Source of the DNA: Kribbella sp. ALI-6-A
GTDB lineage: Bacteria; Actinomycetota; Actinomycetes; Propionibacteriales; Kribbellaceae
NCBI RefSeq assembly: GCF_001984195.1
Contig: NZ_MTQN01000011.1
Coordinates: 558,001-622,000, forward strand
Reading direction: 5' to 3'
DNA length: 64,000 nt
In this document: piece after piece, positions 33,266-42,497 of the stretch
Position numbering within the stretch: the stretch's first letter is position 1
Layout: each line of letters starts with the position of its first letter
Made by a program: the position numbers and the translations under genes
The notes under the pieces: model-generated
The model's database searches: none
Seen by the model: only the letters and a program-made list of their open reading frames with translations
What the model was told of the DNA's origin: nothing

Positions 33266-34327
33266 TCACAGACTGTCGATGACCGACTGCTTCATCGGTG
33301 CCGCGTCGGACTCGGCCTTGGCCGCGTAGTCCGCGCGGCTGCGGAAGTCCAGCGCGGTCACCACGCCGTCCTTGCGGCGGTACGCCTCGACCGAGCCCTT
33401 GACCTTGCCCTCCTTGGTGTCGGAGGTGTAGCTGATCGCGACGCACTCCACCAAGACGTCGCGCGGGCACGGCAGGTTCCGTACGGCGCCGAGCTGGGCG
33501 ATGTCCTTCTCGGTCTCGCCCTCGACGATCGCCAGCAGGTAGGTCTGGGCCGAGACGTTCAGCTTCTGCCGGACCCACAGGAACGCGCGCGGTTCGCGGT
33601 TCGGGGCGTAGGTGACAAGCTGCTTGCCCTGCTTCTCGTTGGCGAACACGCTCCAGCCGGCCACCGGGACGATCGAGACGCCGTAGTCGACGGCGATCGC
33701 GTTCGCGGGCGGCGTGTACGTCGAGGCCGGCGGCGTGGTCACGGTGGGAGCCGGCGTCGGGTCCTTGGCCTTGTCGTCCCCACCGGTCAGTACGACGAGC
33801 GCTACGGCGACCAGCAGCACGACGGCGATGCCTCCGGCGAGCGGCAGCAGCAACGGCGGGACCGGCGGCTTCTTCTTGACCGGCTCCGGGCGGCGCAGCG
33901 ACGGCGGACCGACCTTGTCGCCCCAGGAAGAGCTGGTCCGGGTCGCACCGCCGGCAGCATCGCCGGACCAGCCACTGGCACCCGTTCCGGCCGGACCGGT
34001 CACCCCGGCCTGGCCAGGACCGCCACCGGCGCCCGGAATTCCTGAACCGGCCGTCCCCCAGCCGCCCGCGGCCGCGCCGGCGTCGCCGGCCTTTCCCCAG
34101 CCGCCCGCTCCCGGCGTACCGGTGTCGGGAGTGGTGGGCTGCGCCGGTTCGGCCCGGCCCCAGCCGCCGTGGGCCGGAGCGCCTGACTGTGCCGGGCGTG
34201 GCGGTACGTCCAGCGACCACGGAGACGGCGGCAGCTCCTCCTGCGGAGCCCCGCCCTCGTCGTCGGCCGGATCGGTCTTGCGGACCCAGGGGTTGTCGGC
34301 CGGGCCCTTGTCGCGCTTGTTGCTCAC
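33266..34327 (-). CDS. Gly/Pro/Trp-rich single-pass membrane protein, paralogue 2 of cassette
   Basis: A 353-residue protein. Residues 1-155 are low-complexity with repeated GGWGKAG, GGWGTAG and GGWGRAE motifs, followed by a helix at about 158-182 (LLLPLAGGIAVVLLVAVALVVL), a Pro/Thr linker and an external domain with YGVSIVPVAGWSVFANE and paired cysteines in LPCPRDVLVECVAISY. Same architecture as its neighbours. GTG overlaps the previous stop (GTGA), so it is co-translated. Function unknown. Confidence 0.8.
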   Translation of the reverse strand: MSNKRDKGPADNPWVRKTDPADDEGGAPQEELPPSPWSLDVPPRPAQSGAPAHGGWGRAEPAQPTTPDTGTPGAGGWGKAGDAGAAAGGWGTAGSGIPGAGGGPGQAGVTGPAGTGASGWSGDAAGGATRTSSSWGDKVGPPSLRRPEPVKKKPPVPPLLLPLAGGIAVVLLVAVALVVLTGGDDKAKDPTPAPTVTTPPASTYTPPANAIAVDYGVSIVPVAGWSVFANEKQGKQLVTYAPNREPRAFLWVRQKLNVSAQTYLLAIVEGETEKDIAQLGAVRNLPCPRDVLVECVAISYTSDTKEGKVKGSVEAYRRKDGVVTALDFRSRADYAAKAESDAAPMKQSVIDSL

Positions 34328-35319
34328 TGGCTCGCAACCACCGACCTGAACATGGCAGTCGTGTCCGGCTGCAACGTCGCGGACTTGTCCTGCCGGCCGT
34401 ACACCCGAACGACCGTCATGATCCCGTCATTGCGCTCGATCACGCCGACGAACCCGACCACGCCGAAGCTGCCGGCCTGCCCGGTCGCGACGGACTGGAA
34501 CGCCTGGGTCGAGACCTGCTTCACCGGGCTCTTCTCGTCCGGTCCGGGAGCATCGCGCCGCACCTCTTTGACCTTGAAGCCGGTCGGCTGCGCCTTGCGC
34601 TCGGACGCGATCAGCACCGGCAGCACGGTGTCCGCGGTGTCGTTGCCCGCCTTGACGGTCTGCACCATGAAGTAGCCCTCCCCCTGCTTGAGCAGGTAGA
34701 CGCCCTTGAAACCCTTCAGCGTCCTGCGAAGGTACCCCGCGGCCGGATCGACGAAGACGCCCTCCCCGACCTCGATGCCTTTGTCGGCGTCCTGACTCGG
34801 CTGACCGGTCGGCTGCGGGTTCGGGTCGGGCTGGACGTTGTTGCCGTCACTGCGGCCGAAGACCAGCGCCAGCACGACGCCGATCACCACGACCACGGCG
34901 AGCGCACCGCCGGCCAGCGCCAGGATCTTCTTGCTGCCCTGGCCCCGACCGCCACCGCGCTGGAACTGCGGTCCCTGTGGCCCCCACTGCTGCGGCGGCG
35001 GCCCACCCGGGAACCCCTGCGGCGGGTACTGCTGCTGGTACGGCGGCGGCGGTCCCTGCTGGTACGGCGGCTGCTGCGGCGGACCCTGGTACGGCGGCGG
35101 CTGCTGAGCAGGCGGCCCGTACGGCTGCGGCGGCCCTTGATACAGCGGACGCTGCTGCGGCGGCGGCCCGTACGGCGGCTGTCCCTGCTGCGGAGGCGGA
35201 CCCTGGTACGGCGGCTGCCCCTGCTGCGGCGGAGGCCCCTGGTACGGCGGCTGCCCCTGCTGCGGAGGCGGACCCTGATACGGCGGCCGGCCCTGGTACG
35301 GCGGTTGCTGGTTGCTCAT
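34324..35319 (-). CDS. PYQG-repeat single-pass membrane protein, paralogue 1 of cassette
   Basis: A 331-residue protein. Residues 1-130 are Pro/Gln/Tyr/Gly repeats (PPYQGPPPQQGQ units), then a helix at about 140-164 (ILALAGGALAVVVVIGVVLALVFG), a short Pro-rich linker and an external domain with KGIEVGEGVFVDPAAGYLRR. It shares the domain plan and the GV....V.PA.G motif with the next two genes but lacks their cysteine pair. ATG overlaps the PrsW-like stop (ATGA). Function unknown; possible envelope sensor or scaffold. Confidence 0.8.
   Translation of the reverse strand: MSNQQPPYQGRPPYQGPPPQQGQPPYQGPPPQQGQPPYQGPPPQQGQPPYGPPPQQRPLYQGPPQPYGPPAQQPPPYQGPPQQPPYQQGPPPPYQQQYPPQGFPGGPPPQQWGPQGPQFQRGGGRGQGSKKILALAGGALAVVVVIGVVLALVFGRSDGNNVQPDPNPQPTGQPSQDADKGIEVGEGVFVDPAAGYLRRTLKGFKGVYLLKQGEGYFMVQTVKAGNDTADTVLPVLIASERKAQPTGFKVKEVRRDAPGPDEKSPVKQVSTQAFQSVATGQAGSFGVVGFVGVIERNDGIMTVVRVYGRQDKSATLQPDTTAMFRSVVASQ
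35171..35278. repeat. Three 36-base tandem repeats coding PYQG units
   Basis: Three near-identical 36-base units (35171-35206, 35207-35242, 35243-35278), followed by an 18-base partial unit, code for PPYQGPPPQQGQ repeats in the cytoplasmic tail of the membrane protein. Unit length keeps the frame, so copy-number change would alter tail length only. Confidence 0.85.
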
Positions 35320-36473
35320 GCCACGACCCCTCGCTCCGACTTGGGCACCGACCGCACCGCGTTGCCGCAGGCCGAGCAGAAGTCCGAGTGCGGCAGCAGC
35401 GGCATCTCGCACCGGGTGCAGAAGCCCAGCTCACCGGACGCGTGGTTCGACCCGCCACGAGCGGCCGACTCCAGCGCCGCCTCCAGCAGTCCCTTGTGCA
35501 GCACGGTCCGGACCAGCACGATCAACGCCCCGAGCAGCAGCACGCCCCAGACCACACCGAGGATCGCCCCGATCCAGGAGCCCTGTCCGCCGACGAAGCC
35601 GAGCAGGTACACACCACCCTGGAACAGCGCGTTCACCGCGATCGCCTGCAGCACACCGATCACCCAGCGCGGGGTGAACCCGTCGTAGCCCTCGCCCAGC
35701 CCGGAGAACTCCGCGACAGCCAGTCCGGCCGCCGACCCGTAGATCAGCGGCTTCACGAACCCTTGCAGCACGACGATCGAGATCCACGTGCCGGCACCGG
35801 AGCCAGGACCGGTGAACCCACCGCTGATCCACCCCCAGTGCAGCACCAGCGTCTCGAAGCAGGCGAACCCGACACCGGCGACCACACCGAACGTGAAGCC
35901 GTCCATCAGGTCGTCGTAGCGCGGCCGCGAGGCCAGGTAGAGCGGTCCAGCCTGCTGGATCAGTACCGACACGACCGGCACCAGCAGCAACAGGATCAGC
36001 AGGTCGCGTCCGGCCGGACCCGCGTCGTTGCTGCCGATGGTGTCCAGCGACCGACCGATCCGGTCCGACCACAGCCAGGTGAAGACAGCCGCCAGTACGC
36101 CGGTCAGCAGGAACGCCGCCGCGACGACCGGGATCGGCTCGTCCTCCCAGAGGTTCACGTCGTACAGGTAGAGGATGTAGACGATCGGGATCGCGAAGGC
36201 AGCCACCATGATCGCCACCGGCAGCGCACCGAGCGCCGCGGCCACGACCGTGAGCAGCAGCGCGACGCCGAGCGCGACCTTGTAGGTGTACGGCTGCCGG
36301 CCGGAGCCCTGCGGCATGATCGTCGACACCAGCTTGAACGAGGCCACGGGCTCGTCCGGTCTGGCGGCGTACGCGTTCTTGCGCCCGGGGTCCGTCGAGT
36401 GCAGTCCGGTGCCACAGTGGTGGCAGAACTGCGAGACGTCGGGGACCTCAGAGCCGCAGCGCGGACACTCCAC
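35316..36473 (-). CDS. PrsW-like membrane protein with zinc ribbons at both ends
   Basis: A 385-residue protein. A zinc ribbon opens it (C3, C6, C18, C21 in CPRCGSEVPDVSQFCHHCG) and a second closes it (CTRCEMPLLPHSDFCSACG). Between are eight or more membrane helices with PrsW-family landmarks: NLWEDEPIP, MDGFTFGVVAGVGFACFETLVLHW and GFVKPLIYG. The paired glutamates typical of PrsW proteases are not where expected (LIQQAGPLYL instead), so it may be inactive. GTG has GGGAGGAAG upstream. First gene of a four-gene overlapping set with the Pro-rich proteins. Confidence 0.8.
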   Translation of the reverse strand: MECPRCGSEVPDVSQFCHHCGTGLHSTDPGRKNAYAARPDEPVASFKLVSTIMPQGSGRQPYTYKVALGVALLLTVVAAALGALPVAIMVAAFAIPIVYILYLYDVNLWEDEPIPVVAAAFLLTGVLAAVFTWLWSDRIGRSLDTIGSNDAGPAGRDLLILLLLVPVVSVLIQQAGPLYLASRPRYDDLMDGFTFGVVAGVGFACFETLVLHWGWISGGFTGPGSGAGTWISIVVLQGFVKPLIYGSAAGLAVAEFSGLGEGYDGFTPRWVIGVLQAIAVNALFQGGVYLLGFVGGQGSWIGAILGVVWGVLLLGALIVLVRTVLHKGLLEAALESAARGGSNHASGELGFCTRCEMPLLPHSDFCSACGNAVRSVPKSERGVVA

Positions 36474-36554
36474 GCTTCCTCCCTACCTAGGTCGTGCGGG
36501 ACCGGCGTGATTCTCGTACAGACCGGCCGGATTTCATCATTTCCCGCGCAGGGG

Positions 36555-37175
36555 TCAAGCGTTCGTGTCCGGACCGTGCCCTGGTCGCCGGGCGGTGAGC
36601 TCCGCCCAGACCTCGTCGATCCGCCGGTCCAGGTCGTCCAGACTGCCCGCGTTGTCGATCACGACGTCCGCCGCCGCCAGCCGGTCATCGCGCGTCGCCT
36701 GGCTCGCGATCCGCCGCCGCGCCTCGTCCTCGGCCATGCCGCGCTGCGTGGTCAGCCGCTCGACCTGCACCTCGACCGGTACGTCGACCACCAGCACCAG
36801 GTCGAACTTGTCCGCCTGTCCGGTCTCCACCAGCAGCGGGATGTCGTGCACGACCACCGCGTCGGCCGGCGCCGCCCGCTCGATCTCGGCGGCCCGCGCC
36901 CGGACCCGGGGATGGATCACCGCCTCCAGCGTGCGCCGCGCCACCTCGTCGCCGAACACGAGCTTGCCGACCGCGGGCCGATCCAGCTCGCCGTCGGGCG
37001 TCAGTACGCCGTCCCCGAACGCCGCGACCACCTCGGCCAGCCCGTCCGTCCCGCGCGCGACCACCTCCCGCGCCAGCAGGTCGGAGTCGATCACCACGGC
37101 ACCGCGGTCCGCCAGCCGCCGCGACACCGAGCTCTTGCCCGACCCGATTCCCCCGGTCAATCCGACTCTCAGCAC
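36555..37175 (-). CDS. coaE: Dephospho-CoA kinase
   Basis: A 206-residue P-loop kinase: VGLTGGIGSGKSSVSRRLADRGAVVIDSD at the start, IHPRVRARAAE, VVHDIPLLVETGQADKFDLVLVVDVP and a lid with QRGMAEDEARRRIASQ. It phosphorylates dephospho-CoA to CoA, the last step of CoA synthesis. Start GTG has only a weak upstream site. It is divergent from the SARP regulator; no other CoA gene is nearby. Confidence 0.96.
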   Translation of the reverse strand: MLRVGLTGGIGSGKSSVSRRLADRGAVVIDSDLLAREVVARGTDGLAEVVAAFGDGVLTPDGELDRPAVGKLVFGDEVARRTLEAVIHPRVRARAAEIERAAPADAVVVHDIPLLVETGQADKFDLVLVVDVPVEVQVERLTTQRGMAEDEARRRIASQATRDDRLAAADVVIDNAGSLDDLDRRIDEVWAELTARRPGHGPDTNA

Positions 37176-37297
37176 CCGTGCACCCTATCGAGCCCGGCCG
37201 ACGGCCGAACGAAGAGTGGACCCGCCGAGCGGAGCGAGGCCAAAAACACAGCCGTCCCCGAGAATGGGCGCACCGGCGAGCGGACAGGAGGACCGAC

Positions 37298-40066
37298 GTG
37301 GAGATCCGGCTGCTCGGGCCGTTCGAGGCGCTGCGCGACGACGAACCGCTGCCTGGGCTGACCGGTCGGGTCCGGGCGTTGCTGTCGGTCCTGGCGCTCG
37401 CCGTACCGGAGTCTGTGTCGGTCGACGCGATCGGGCAGCGGCTGTGGGGTGACGCTCCGCCGGCGAACCTGCGGGCCAGTGTGCACACCACCGTCGCCCG
37501 GCTCCGCACACTGCTCGGACCCGAGGTGCGCGTCGACACCACTCCGGGCGGCTATGCCCTCCGTGTCGAGCCGCGGCAGGTCGACGCGTTGCTCTTCACA
37601 CAGCTGGTCCAGGACGCCACCCGCGCAACCGATCCGCAGGCCGAGCACGAGTTGCTGACCGCAGCACTGGCCCTGTGGCGCGGTGAGCCGTTCGGCGGCA
37701 TCCGCTCCGACTGGCTCGACCGTGAGCAGGCTCCCCGGCTGACCGAGGCCTACCTGACCGCCACCGAACGCCGGATCGACCTGGACCTCGCCGCCGGTCG
37801 CCACGACGTGGTCCTGCCGGCCCTGCGCGAGCTGACGGCCAAACACCCGCTCCGCGAATCACTGTGGCGTCGGCTGCTCACCGCCCTCAGCCGCTCCGGC
37901 AGACCGGCCGAAGCGCTCACCCTGTACGACGAACTGCGGCGCCGGCTGGCCGACGAGCTCGGCGTCGACCCGGAGGCCGAGCTGCGTGGCTTGCACGCCG
38001 AGTTGCTGCAGGCCTCCGAACCCAGACGCCCCGCCAGGCAGTCGTCGCAGGCACCGCGACAGCTCCCGCCTGGTCCAGCGCGCTTCACCGGCCGGGCGGA
38101 CGCCCTCGCTCGGCTGGACGCGCTGAGCGCGGCGCACGGCACGAACGGAGCCCTGCCGATTCTCGCGGTCCACGGCCAAGGCGGAGTCGGCAAGACGTCG
38201 CTGGCGCTGCACTGGGCACACCGGGTCGCCGACCGCTTCCCAGACGGCCAGCTCTACCTGAACCTCCAGGGCTACGGCCCGGGCGAACCGATGCAGCCAG
38301 ATGTCGCGCTCGACCTGCTACTGCGTGGCCTCGGCGTTCCTGGAGACCAGATCCCCGATCGCGGCCCGGCCCGTACGGCGATGCTGCGCACGGTGCTCGC
38401 GCAACGCCGGGTGCTGCTCGTGCTCGACAACGCTCGCGACGCCGAGCAGGTGCGTCCGCTGCTCCCTGGGCCGGGCTGCCTCGTGCTGATCACGAGCCGG
38501 AGCCAGCTGCGCTCCCTGGCCGCACGGGAGGGAGCTCACCGGGTCGCACTGGACCGCTTCGGTGCCGACGACTCGGCGGCGTACCTGATGGCGACCTTCG
38601 AGCCGCATCAGGTGCGGGCGAGCCCGGCGGAAGTGGCCGAGCTCGCCGAGCTGTGTGGACAGTTGCCGCTGGCCCTGGCGATCGCGGCCGAACGCGTCAC
38701 CAGGGAACCGGCGACCGGCGTACGGGCGCTGATCGGTGAGTTGCGGGATCACCCGGACCGGCTGGGTGTGCTGGACGTCGACGAGGACGACGACGGTGCC
38801 CTGCGGGTCGTTTTCGACTGGTCGTACCAGGTGCTCGCGCCGGAGCAGGCGCGGATGTTCCGGCTGCTGGGACTGCAGCCGGCGCAGGACATCAGCCTGA
38901 ACGCCGCAGCCGCGCTCGCTGCGGTCGGCAAGAGCGAAGCGGCCCAGCGCCTGGACGGGCTGGTCGGCGCGCACCTGGTCGAGCATCCCGACAGCAGGTA
39001 TCAGCTGCACGACCTGCTGCGGCTCTACTCCAGCACTCTGGTTCAGCAGGCCGAGGAGCCCGCAGAACGAGAGGAGGCTCGCGCCCGGTTGCTGGACTGG
39101 TACGCGCACTCGGCCCGCAGCGGCAAGGCCGCGCTGGAGCGGTTGGATCCCCTGCTGGACTTCGGCTCGCCCCTGCCCGGCGTCACTCCGCTGACGTTCG
39201 ACGAGACGGCTGAGGCGGCCGATTGGTTCACCGCCGAGCGTCACGTCCTGATCGCCGCGGTGCACGACGCGGTCCGGCACGGGCACGACCGGGCGGCGTA
39301 CCGGCTGGTCTTCTCGCTCTGGCCGTACCTGATCTACCTGCGCGCGATCGACGAACTCTTCGAGCTGCAGCAGGTCGGTCTGGAGGCAGCCCGGCGTACG
39401 GGCGACGTCGCGGGGGAAGCCGCGTTGGCGCAAGGCCTCGGCAGCGCGTACCTGCAGCGCCGGAACATCCCCAAGACGTCCGAGTACCTCACGCACGCAC
39501 TGAAGCTGTTCGACTCGATCGGCGCCGAGCGGTGCCGGGCCGCCGTGTTGACCGACCTCGGCCGGATGTACCGGTACGCCGGTGACCGCCCGGCCGCGAT
39601 CAAGCACCACCAGCAGGCGATCGAGGCACTGGAGAAGTTCGGCTGCGACGTCGAGGTCGCTCGCAACCTGGCGGGCCTGGCCGAGACGTACCTTGCCGAC
39701 GGGCACCACCAGCAGGCGATCGAAGCAGCCGAACGCTCCGTCCGGCTGAACCACGCGTCCGGCGAGCGTCGCGCGGAGTCGTTCGCGCTGAGCACGCTCG
39801 CCTCGGCCCAGCTGGCCGGCGGCAACCAGACCACCGCGATCCGCTACTACCAGGAGTCGTTGGAGATCAGCAGAGCCCTGTCCGATCGCTGGGGCGAGGC
39901 CGTCTGCCTCACCAGCCTCGGTCACGCCCACCGGCAGTTCGGCGATCTTCCCCAGGCCCGCCGGTACTGGCGTGAGGCTCTCGCCGTCCTCACCACGAAC
40001 GGTCTCCCGGGCTCGCCCGAGCTCAACCCCGCCACACTGTCAGCTCTCCTGGCAGATCAGGACTGA
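37298..40066 (+). CDS. AfsR/SARP-type regulator (BTAD, NB-ARC and TPR domains)
   Basis: A 922-residue regulator. Residues 1-95 form an OmpR-like DNA-binding domain (MEIRLLGPFEAL, VDAIGQRLWGDAPPANLRASVHTTVARLR), 95-245 the BTAD helices (HPLRESLWRRLLTALSRSGRPAEALTLYDELRRRL), followed by an NB-ARC ATPase with P-loop GQGGVGKTSLAL near 292-300 and VLLVLDNARDAEQV, then TPR repeats (about 690-900). AfsR-like proteins activate secondary metabolism or development in response to ATP and partner binding. GTG has AGGAGG six bases upstream. No biosynthetic cluster adjoins, so its target is unknown. Confidence 0.93.
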   Translation: MEIRLLGPFEALRDDEPLPGLTGRVRALLSVLALAVPESVSVDAIGQRLWGDAPPANLRASVHTTVARLRTLLGPEVRVDTTPGGYALRVEPRQVDALLFTQLVQDATRATDPQAEHELLTAALALWRGEPFGGIRSDWLDREQAPRLTEAYLTATERRIDLDLAAGRHDVVLPALRELTAKHPLRESLWRRLLTALSRSGRPAEALTLYDELRRRLADELGVDPEAELRGLHAELLQASEPRRPARQSSQAPRQLPPGPARFTGRADALARLDALSAAHGTNGALPILAVHGQGGVGKTSLALHWAHRVADRFPDGQLYLNLQGYGPGEPMQPDVALDLLLRGLGVPGDQIPDRGPARTAMLRTVLAQRRVLLVLDNARDAEQVRPLLPGPGCLVLITSRSQLRSLAAREGAHRVALDRFGADDSAAYLMATFEPHQVRASPAEVAELAELCGQLPLALAIAAERVTREPATGVRALIGELRDHPDRLGVLDVDEDDDGALRVVFDWSYQVLAPEQARMFRLLGLQPAQDISLNAAAALAAVGKSEAAQRLDGLVGAHLVEHPDSRYQLHDLLRLYSSTLVQQAEEPAEREEARARLLDWYAHSARSGKAALERLDPLLDFGSPLPGVTPLTFDETAEAADWFTAERHVLIAAVHDAVRHGHDRAAYRLVFSLWPYLIYLRAIDELFELQQVGLEAARRTGDVAGEAALAQGLGSAYLQRRNIPKTSEYLTHALKLFDSIGAERCRAAVLTDLGRMYRYAGDRPAAIKHHQQAIEALEKFGCDVEVARNLAGLAETYLADGHHQQAIEAAERSVRLNHASGERRAESFALSTLASAQLAGGNQTTAIRYYQESLEISRALSDRWGEAVCLTSLGHAHRQFGDLPQARRYWREALAVLTTNGLPGSPELNPATLSALLADQD

Positions 40067-40075
40067 CGCGCACAC

Positions 40076-40927
40076 TCACCGTAGTCCGCGTTCGGGCCGT
40101 CGCCAGGACCACAGCCGGTCGACCTCCCGGAACCCGGCCCGCGCATACAGCCGCTTCGCCGCCGACCGGTCGCGGTCCGGATCGTCAGGCGCGTCGTCGT
40201 CGACGAACAAGATCACCTCGTGAGCGCCTCGAGCCGCCAGGATCTCCGCCGCCGCTCCGAGTAACCCGGCTCCCAGTCCTTTCCCGCGGAAGGCCGGTGC
40301 GACGGCAATCCACCACAGCACGCCGACTTCGCCGACCGGTTCGCCCACCGTCGCTTCCGCCACCACGTTTCCGTCCCGCACGAGATCCAGCTGCAACCGG
40401 CCCGGCTCCTCGCTCGGGCGAACCTCGACCTCGGTGGCAATCGGCAGACCAGACATCGGCAGCCGTGCGTAGAGGTAGCTCCACACGTCTTCGCCGACGA
40501 AGCCGGCTGCGACCAAGGCGTCACGAGTCGCGGGGCGATGCCGTACAGGCAGGGCTTCCAGCCCGAGGCTCAGCGCGGAGGCGAAGTCGAACGCGAGGAT
40601 CGCGCGCTGTGCAAGGCGATCGAGGGCGTGGCCGATCAGCGCGGCGGCAACGTCAGGGGCTTCGCGGCAGTGCAGCCACAGGATCACGCCGACCTGGTCC
40701 GACGGGCGTACGGCGTACGAGATGACGCCGAGCACCTCGTCGTCGGTGAGTACCTCGGTGACGGGAGGGTTCAACTCGGTCCAGAAGCTGCTGTCCACCG
40801 GCGATCGGCCGGCGAGCGCTTCGGCGAGCATCGCGGGAGTGGTGGGCGGTTGACCGGTCAGGCGGTCGGCTTCGATCAGTGCGAGTACGGCGTGCTCGTC
40901 GGTACGGCGGTAGGGCCGCAGCGGCAT
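40076..40927 (-). CDS. GNAT-family N-acetyltransferase
   Basis: A 283-residue acetyltransferase. The C-terminal half has the GNAT acetyl-CoA signature VLWWIAVAPAFRGKGLGAGLLGAAAEIL and the late AAKRLYARAGFREVDRLWSWRR. The N-terminal half (residues 1-140) looks like a degenerate second GNAT domain. Substrate cannot be inferred. ATG at 40927 is preceded by GGGAGG with good spacing. Its stop nearly touches the convergent SARP gene. Confidence 0.87.
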   Translation of the reverse strand: MPLRPYRRTDEHAVLALIEADRLTGQPPTTPAMLAEALAGRSPVDSSFWTELNPPVTEVLTDDEVLGVISYAVRPSDQVGVILWLHCREAPDVAAALIGHALDRLAQRAILAFDFASALSLGLEALPVRHRPATRDALVAAGFVGEDVWSYLYARLPMSGLPIATEVEVRPSEEPGRLQLDLVRDGNVVAEATVGEPVGEVGVLWWIAVAPAFRGKGLGAGLLGAAAEILAARGAHEVILFVDDDAPDDPDRDRSAAKRLYARAGFREVDRLWSWRRPERGLR

Positions 40928-40946
40928 GCGTCCTCCCGGAAACGGG

Positions 40947-40985
40947 CGAGACCCCCGCACCCAGTACGGGGGTGCGGGGGTCTCG
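40947..40985 (-). terminator. Strong hairpin terminator of rpsA
   Basis: A perfect 16-base-pair stem, 40947-40962 with 40970-40985, and a 7-base loop. It lies 15 bases past the rpsA stop on the minus strand, before the GNAT gene. Confidence 0.85.
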
Positions 40986-41000
40986 GGTCCTGCAGGTGGA

Positions 41001-42497
41001 TCAGCCCTGGCCGGTCAGCTTCTCGCGCAGAGCCTGGAGCGCCTCGTCGGAAGCGAGCGCGCCCTCGACGGGAGCGTCGTCCTTCGCGGCCGCGCCGCCG
41101 CCGCCGGTGGAGGCGGAGGAGTACGTCGACGCCTCGCCGGCCTCGACGTCCGCGGTCTTGGCGTCCTCGATCTGCTTCTTGTGGGCCTCCCAGCGCGCGT
41201 GGGCCTCGGCGTACTGCCGCTCCCACTCCTCACGCTGCTTGTCGAAGCCCTCGAGCCACTCGCCGGTCTCGGGGTCGAAGCCGTCGGGGTAGACGTAGTT
41301 GCCCTGCTCGTCGTACGTCGCCGCCATGCCGTACAGCGTGGGGTCGAAGTCGTCGGAGACCGGGTCCAGCCCCTCGTTGGCCTGCTTCAGCGACAGCGAG
41401 ATCCGGCGACGCTCGAGGTCGATGTCGATGATCTTGACCATCGTGTCGTCGTTGACCTGGACGACCTGCTCCGGGATCTCGACGTGACGCTCGGCCAGCT
41501 CGGAGATGTGCACCAGACCCTCGATGCCCTCCTCGACCCGCACGAACGCACCGAACGGAACCAGCTTGGTGACCTTGCCGGGCACGATCTGGCCCATCTG
41601 GTGGGTCCGGGCGAACTGCTGCCACGGGTCTTCCTGGGTCGCCTTCAGCGACAGCGAGACGCGCTCGCGGTCCATGTCGACGTCCAGCACCTCGACGGTG
41701 ACCTCCTGGCCGACCTCGACGACCTCGGTCGGGTGGTCGATGTGCTTCCAGGACAGCTCGGAGACGTGCACCAGACCGTCGACGCCACCCAGGTCCACGA
41801 ACGCACCGAAGTTGACGATCGAGGAGACGACACCCTTGCGGATCTGGCCCTTCTGCAGCTGGGTGAGGAAGTTCATCCGCACCTCGGACTGCGTCTGCTC
41901 CAGCCACGCCCGGCGGGACAGGACCACGTTGTTGCGGTTCTTGTCCAGCTCGATGATCTTGGCCTCGATCTCCTGGCCGACGTACGGCTGGAGGTCGCGG
42001 ACCCGGCGCATCTCGACCAGGGAGGCGGGCAGGAAGCCGCGCAGGCCGATGTCCAGGATGAGGCCACCCTTGACGACCTCGATGACGGTACCGGTGACGA
42101 CGCCGTCCTCTTCCTTGATCTTCTCGATCGTGCCCCAGGCCTTCTCGTACTGGGCGCGCTTCTTCGAGAGGATCAGACGGCCTTCCTTGTCCTCCTTCTG
42201 GAGAACCAGGGCCTCGACGTGATCGCCGACGTTGACGACCTCGTTCGGGTCGACGTCGTGCTTGATCGACAGCTCGCGCGACGGGATGACGCCTTCGGTC
42301 TTGTAACCGATGTCGAGCAGGACCTCGTCCCGGTCGACCTTGACGATGGTCCCCTCAACGATGTCGCCGTCGTTGAAGTACTTGATGGTCTGATCGATCG
42401 CCGCGAGGAAGTCTTCCTCCGACCCGATGTCATTGACCGCTACCTGCGGGGTGGTGCGCACTGCGGGGTCGAGAGGTGCCTCGATGCTGGCCGTCAT
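41001..42497 (-). CDS. rpsA: 30S ribosomal protein S1
   Basis: A 498-residue S1 with four S1 RNA-binding domains. Recognisable stretches are AVNDIGSEEDFLAAIDQTIKYFNDGDIVEGTIVKVDRDEVLLDIGYKTEGVIPSRE, GGLILDIGLRGFLPASLVEMRRVRDLQPYVG, NFGAFVDLGGVDGLVHVSELSWKHIDHP and PFGAFVRVEEGIEGLVHISELAERHVE; near-identical to mycobacterial RpsA. The C-terminal 80 residues are acidic and variable. It binds mRNA at the 30S platform. ATG at 42497 was chosen by alignment to that family; GGAG lies 12 bases upstream. Expected to be highly expressed. Confidence 0.97.
   Translation of the reverse strand: MTASIEAPLDPAVRTTPQVAVNDIGSEEDFLAAIDQTIKYFNDGDIVEGTIVKVDRDEVLLDIGYKTEGVIPSRELSIKHDVDPNEVVNVGDHVEALVLQKEDKEGRLILSKKRAQYEKAWGTIEKIKEEDGVVTGTVIEVVKGGLILDIGLRGFLPASLVEMRRVRDLQPYVGQEIEAKIIELDKNRNNVVLSRRAWLEQTQSEVRMNFLTQLQKGQIRKGVVSSIVNFGAFVDLGGVDGLVHVSELSWKHIDHPTEVVEVGQEVTVEVLDVDMDRERVSLSLKATQEDPWQQFARTHQMGQIVPGKVTKLVPFGAFVRVEEGIEGLVHISELAERHVEIPEQVVQVNDDTMVKIIDIDLERRRISLSLKQANEGLDPVSDDFDPTLYGMAATYDEQGNYVYPDGFDPETGEWLEGFDKQREEWERQYAEAHARWEAHKKQIEDAKTADVEAGEASTYSSASTGGGGAAAKDDAPVEGALASDEALQALREKLTGQG

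Noticed and set aside
35171..35296. Possible CRISPR-like repeat array
   Set aside because: Repeats are contiguous without spacers and code for PYQG units in frame.
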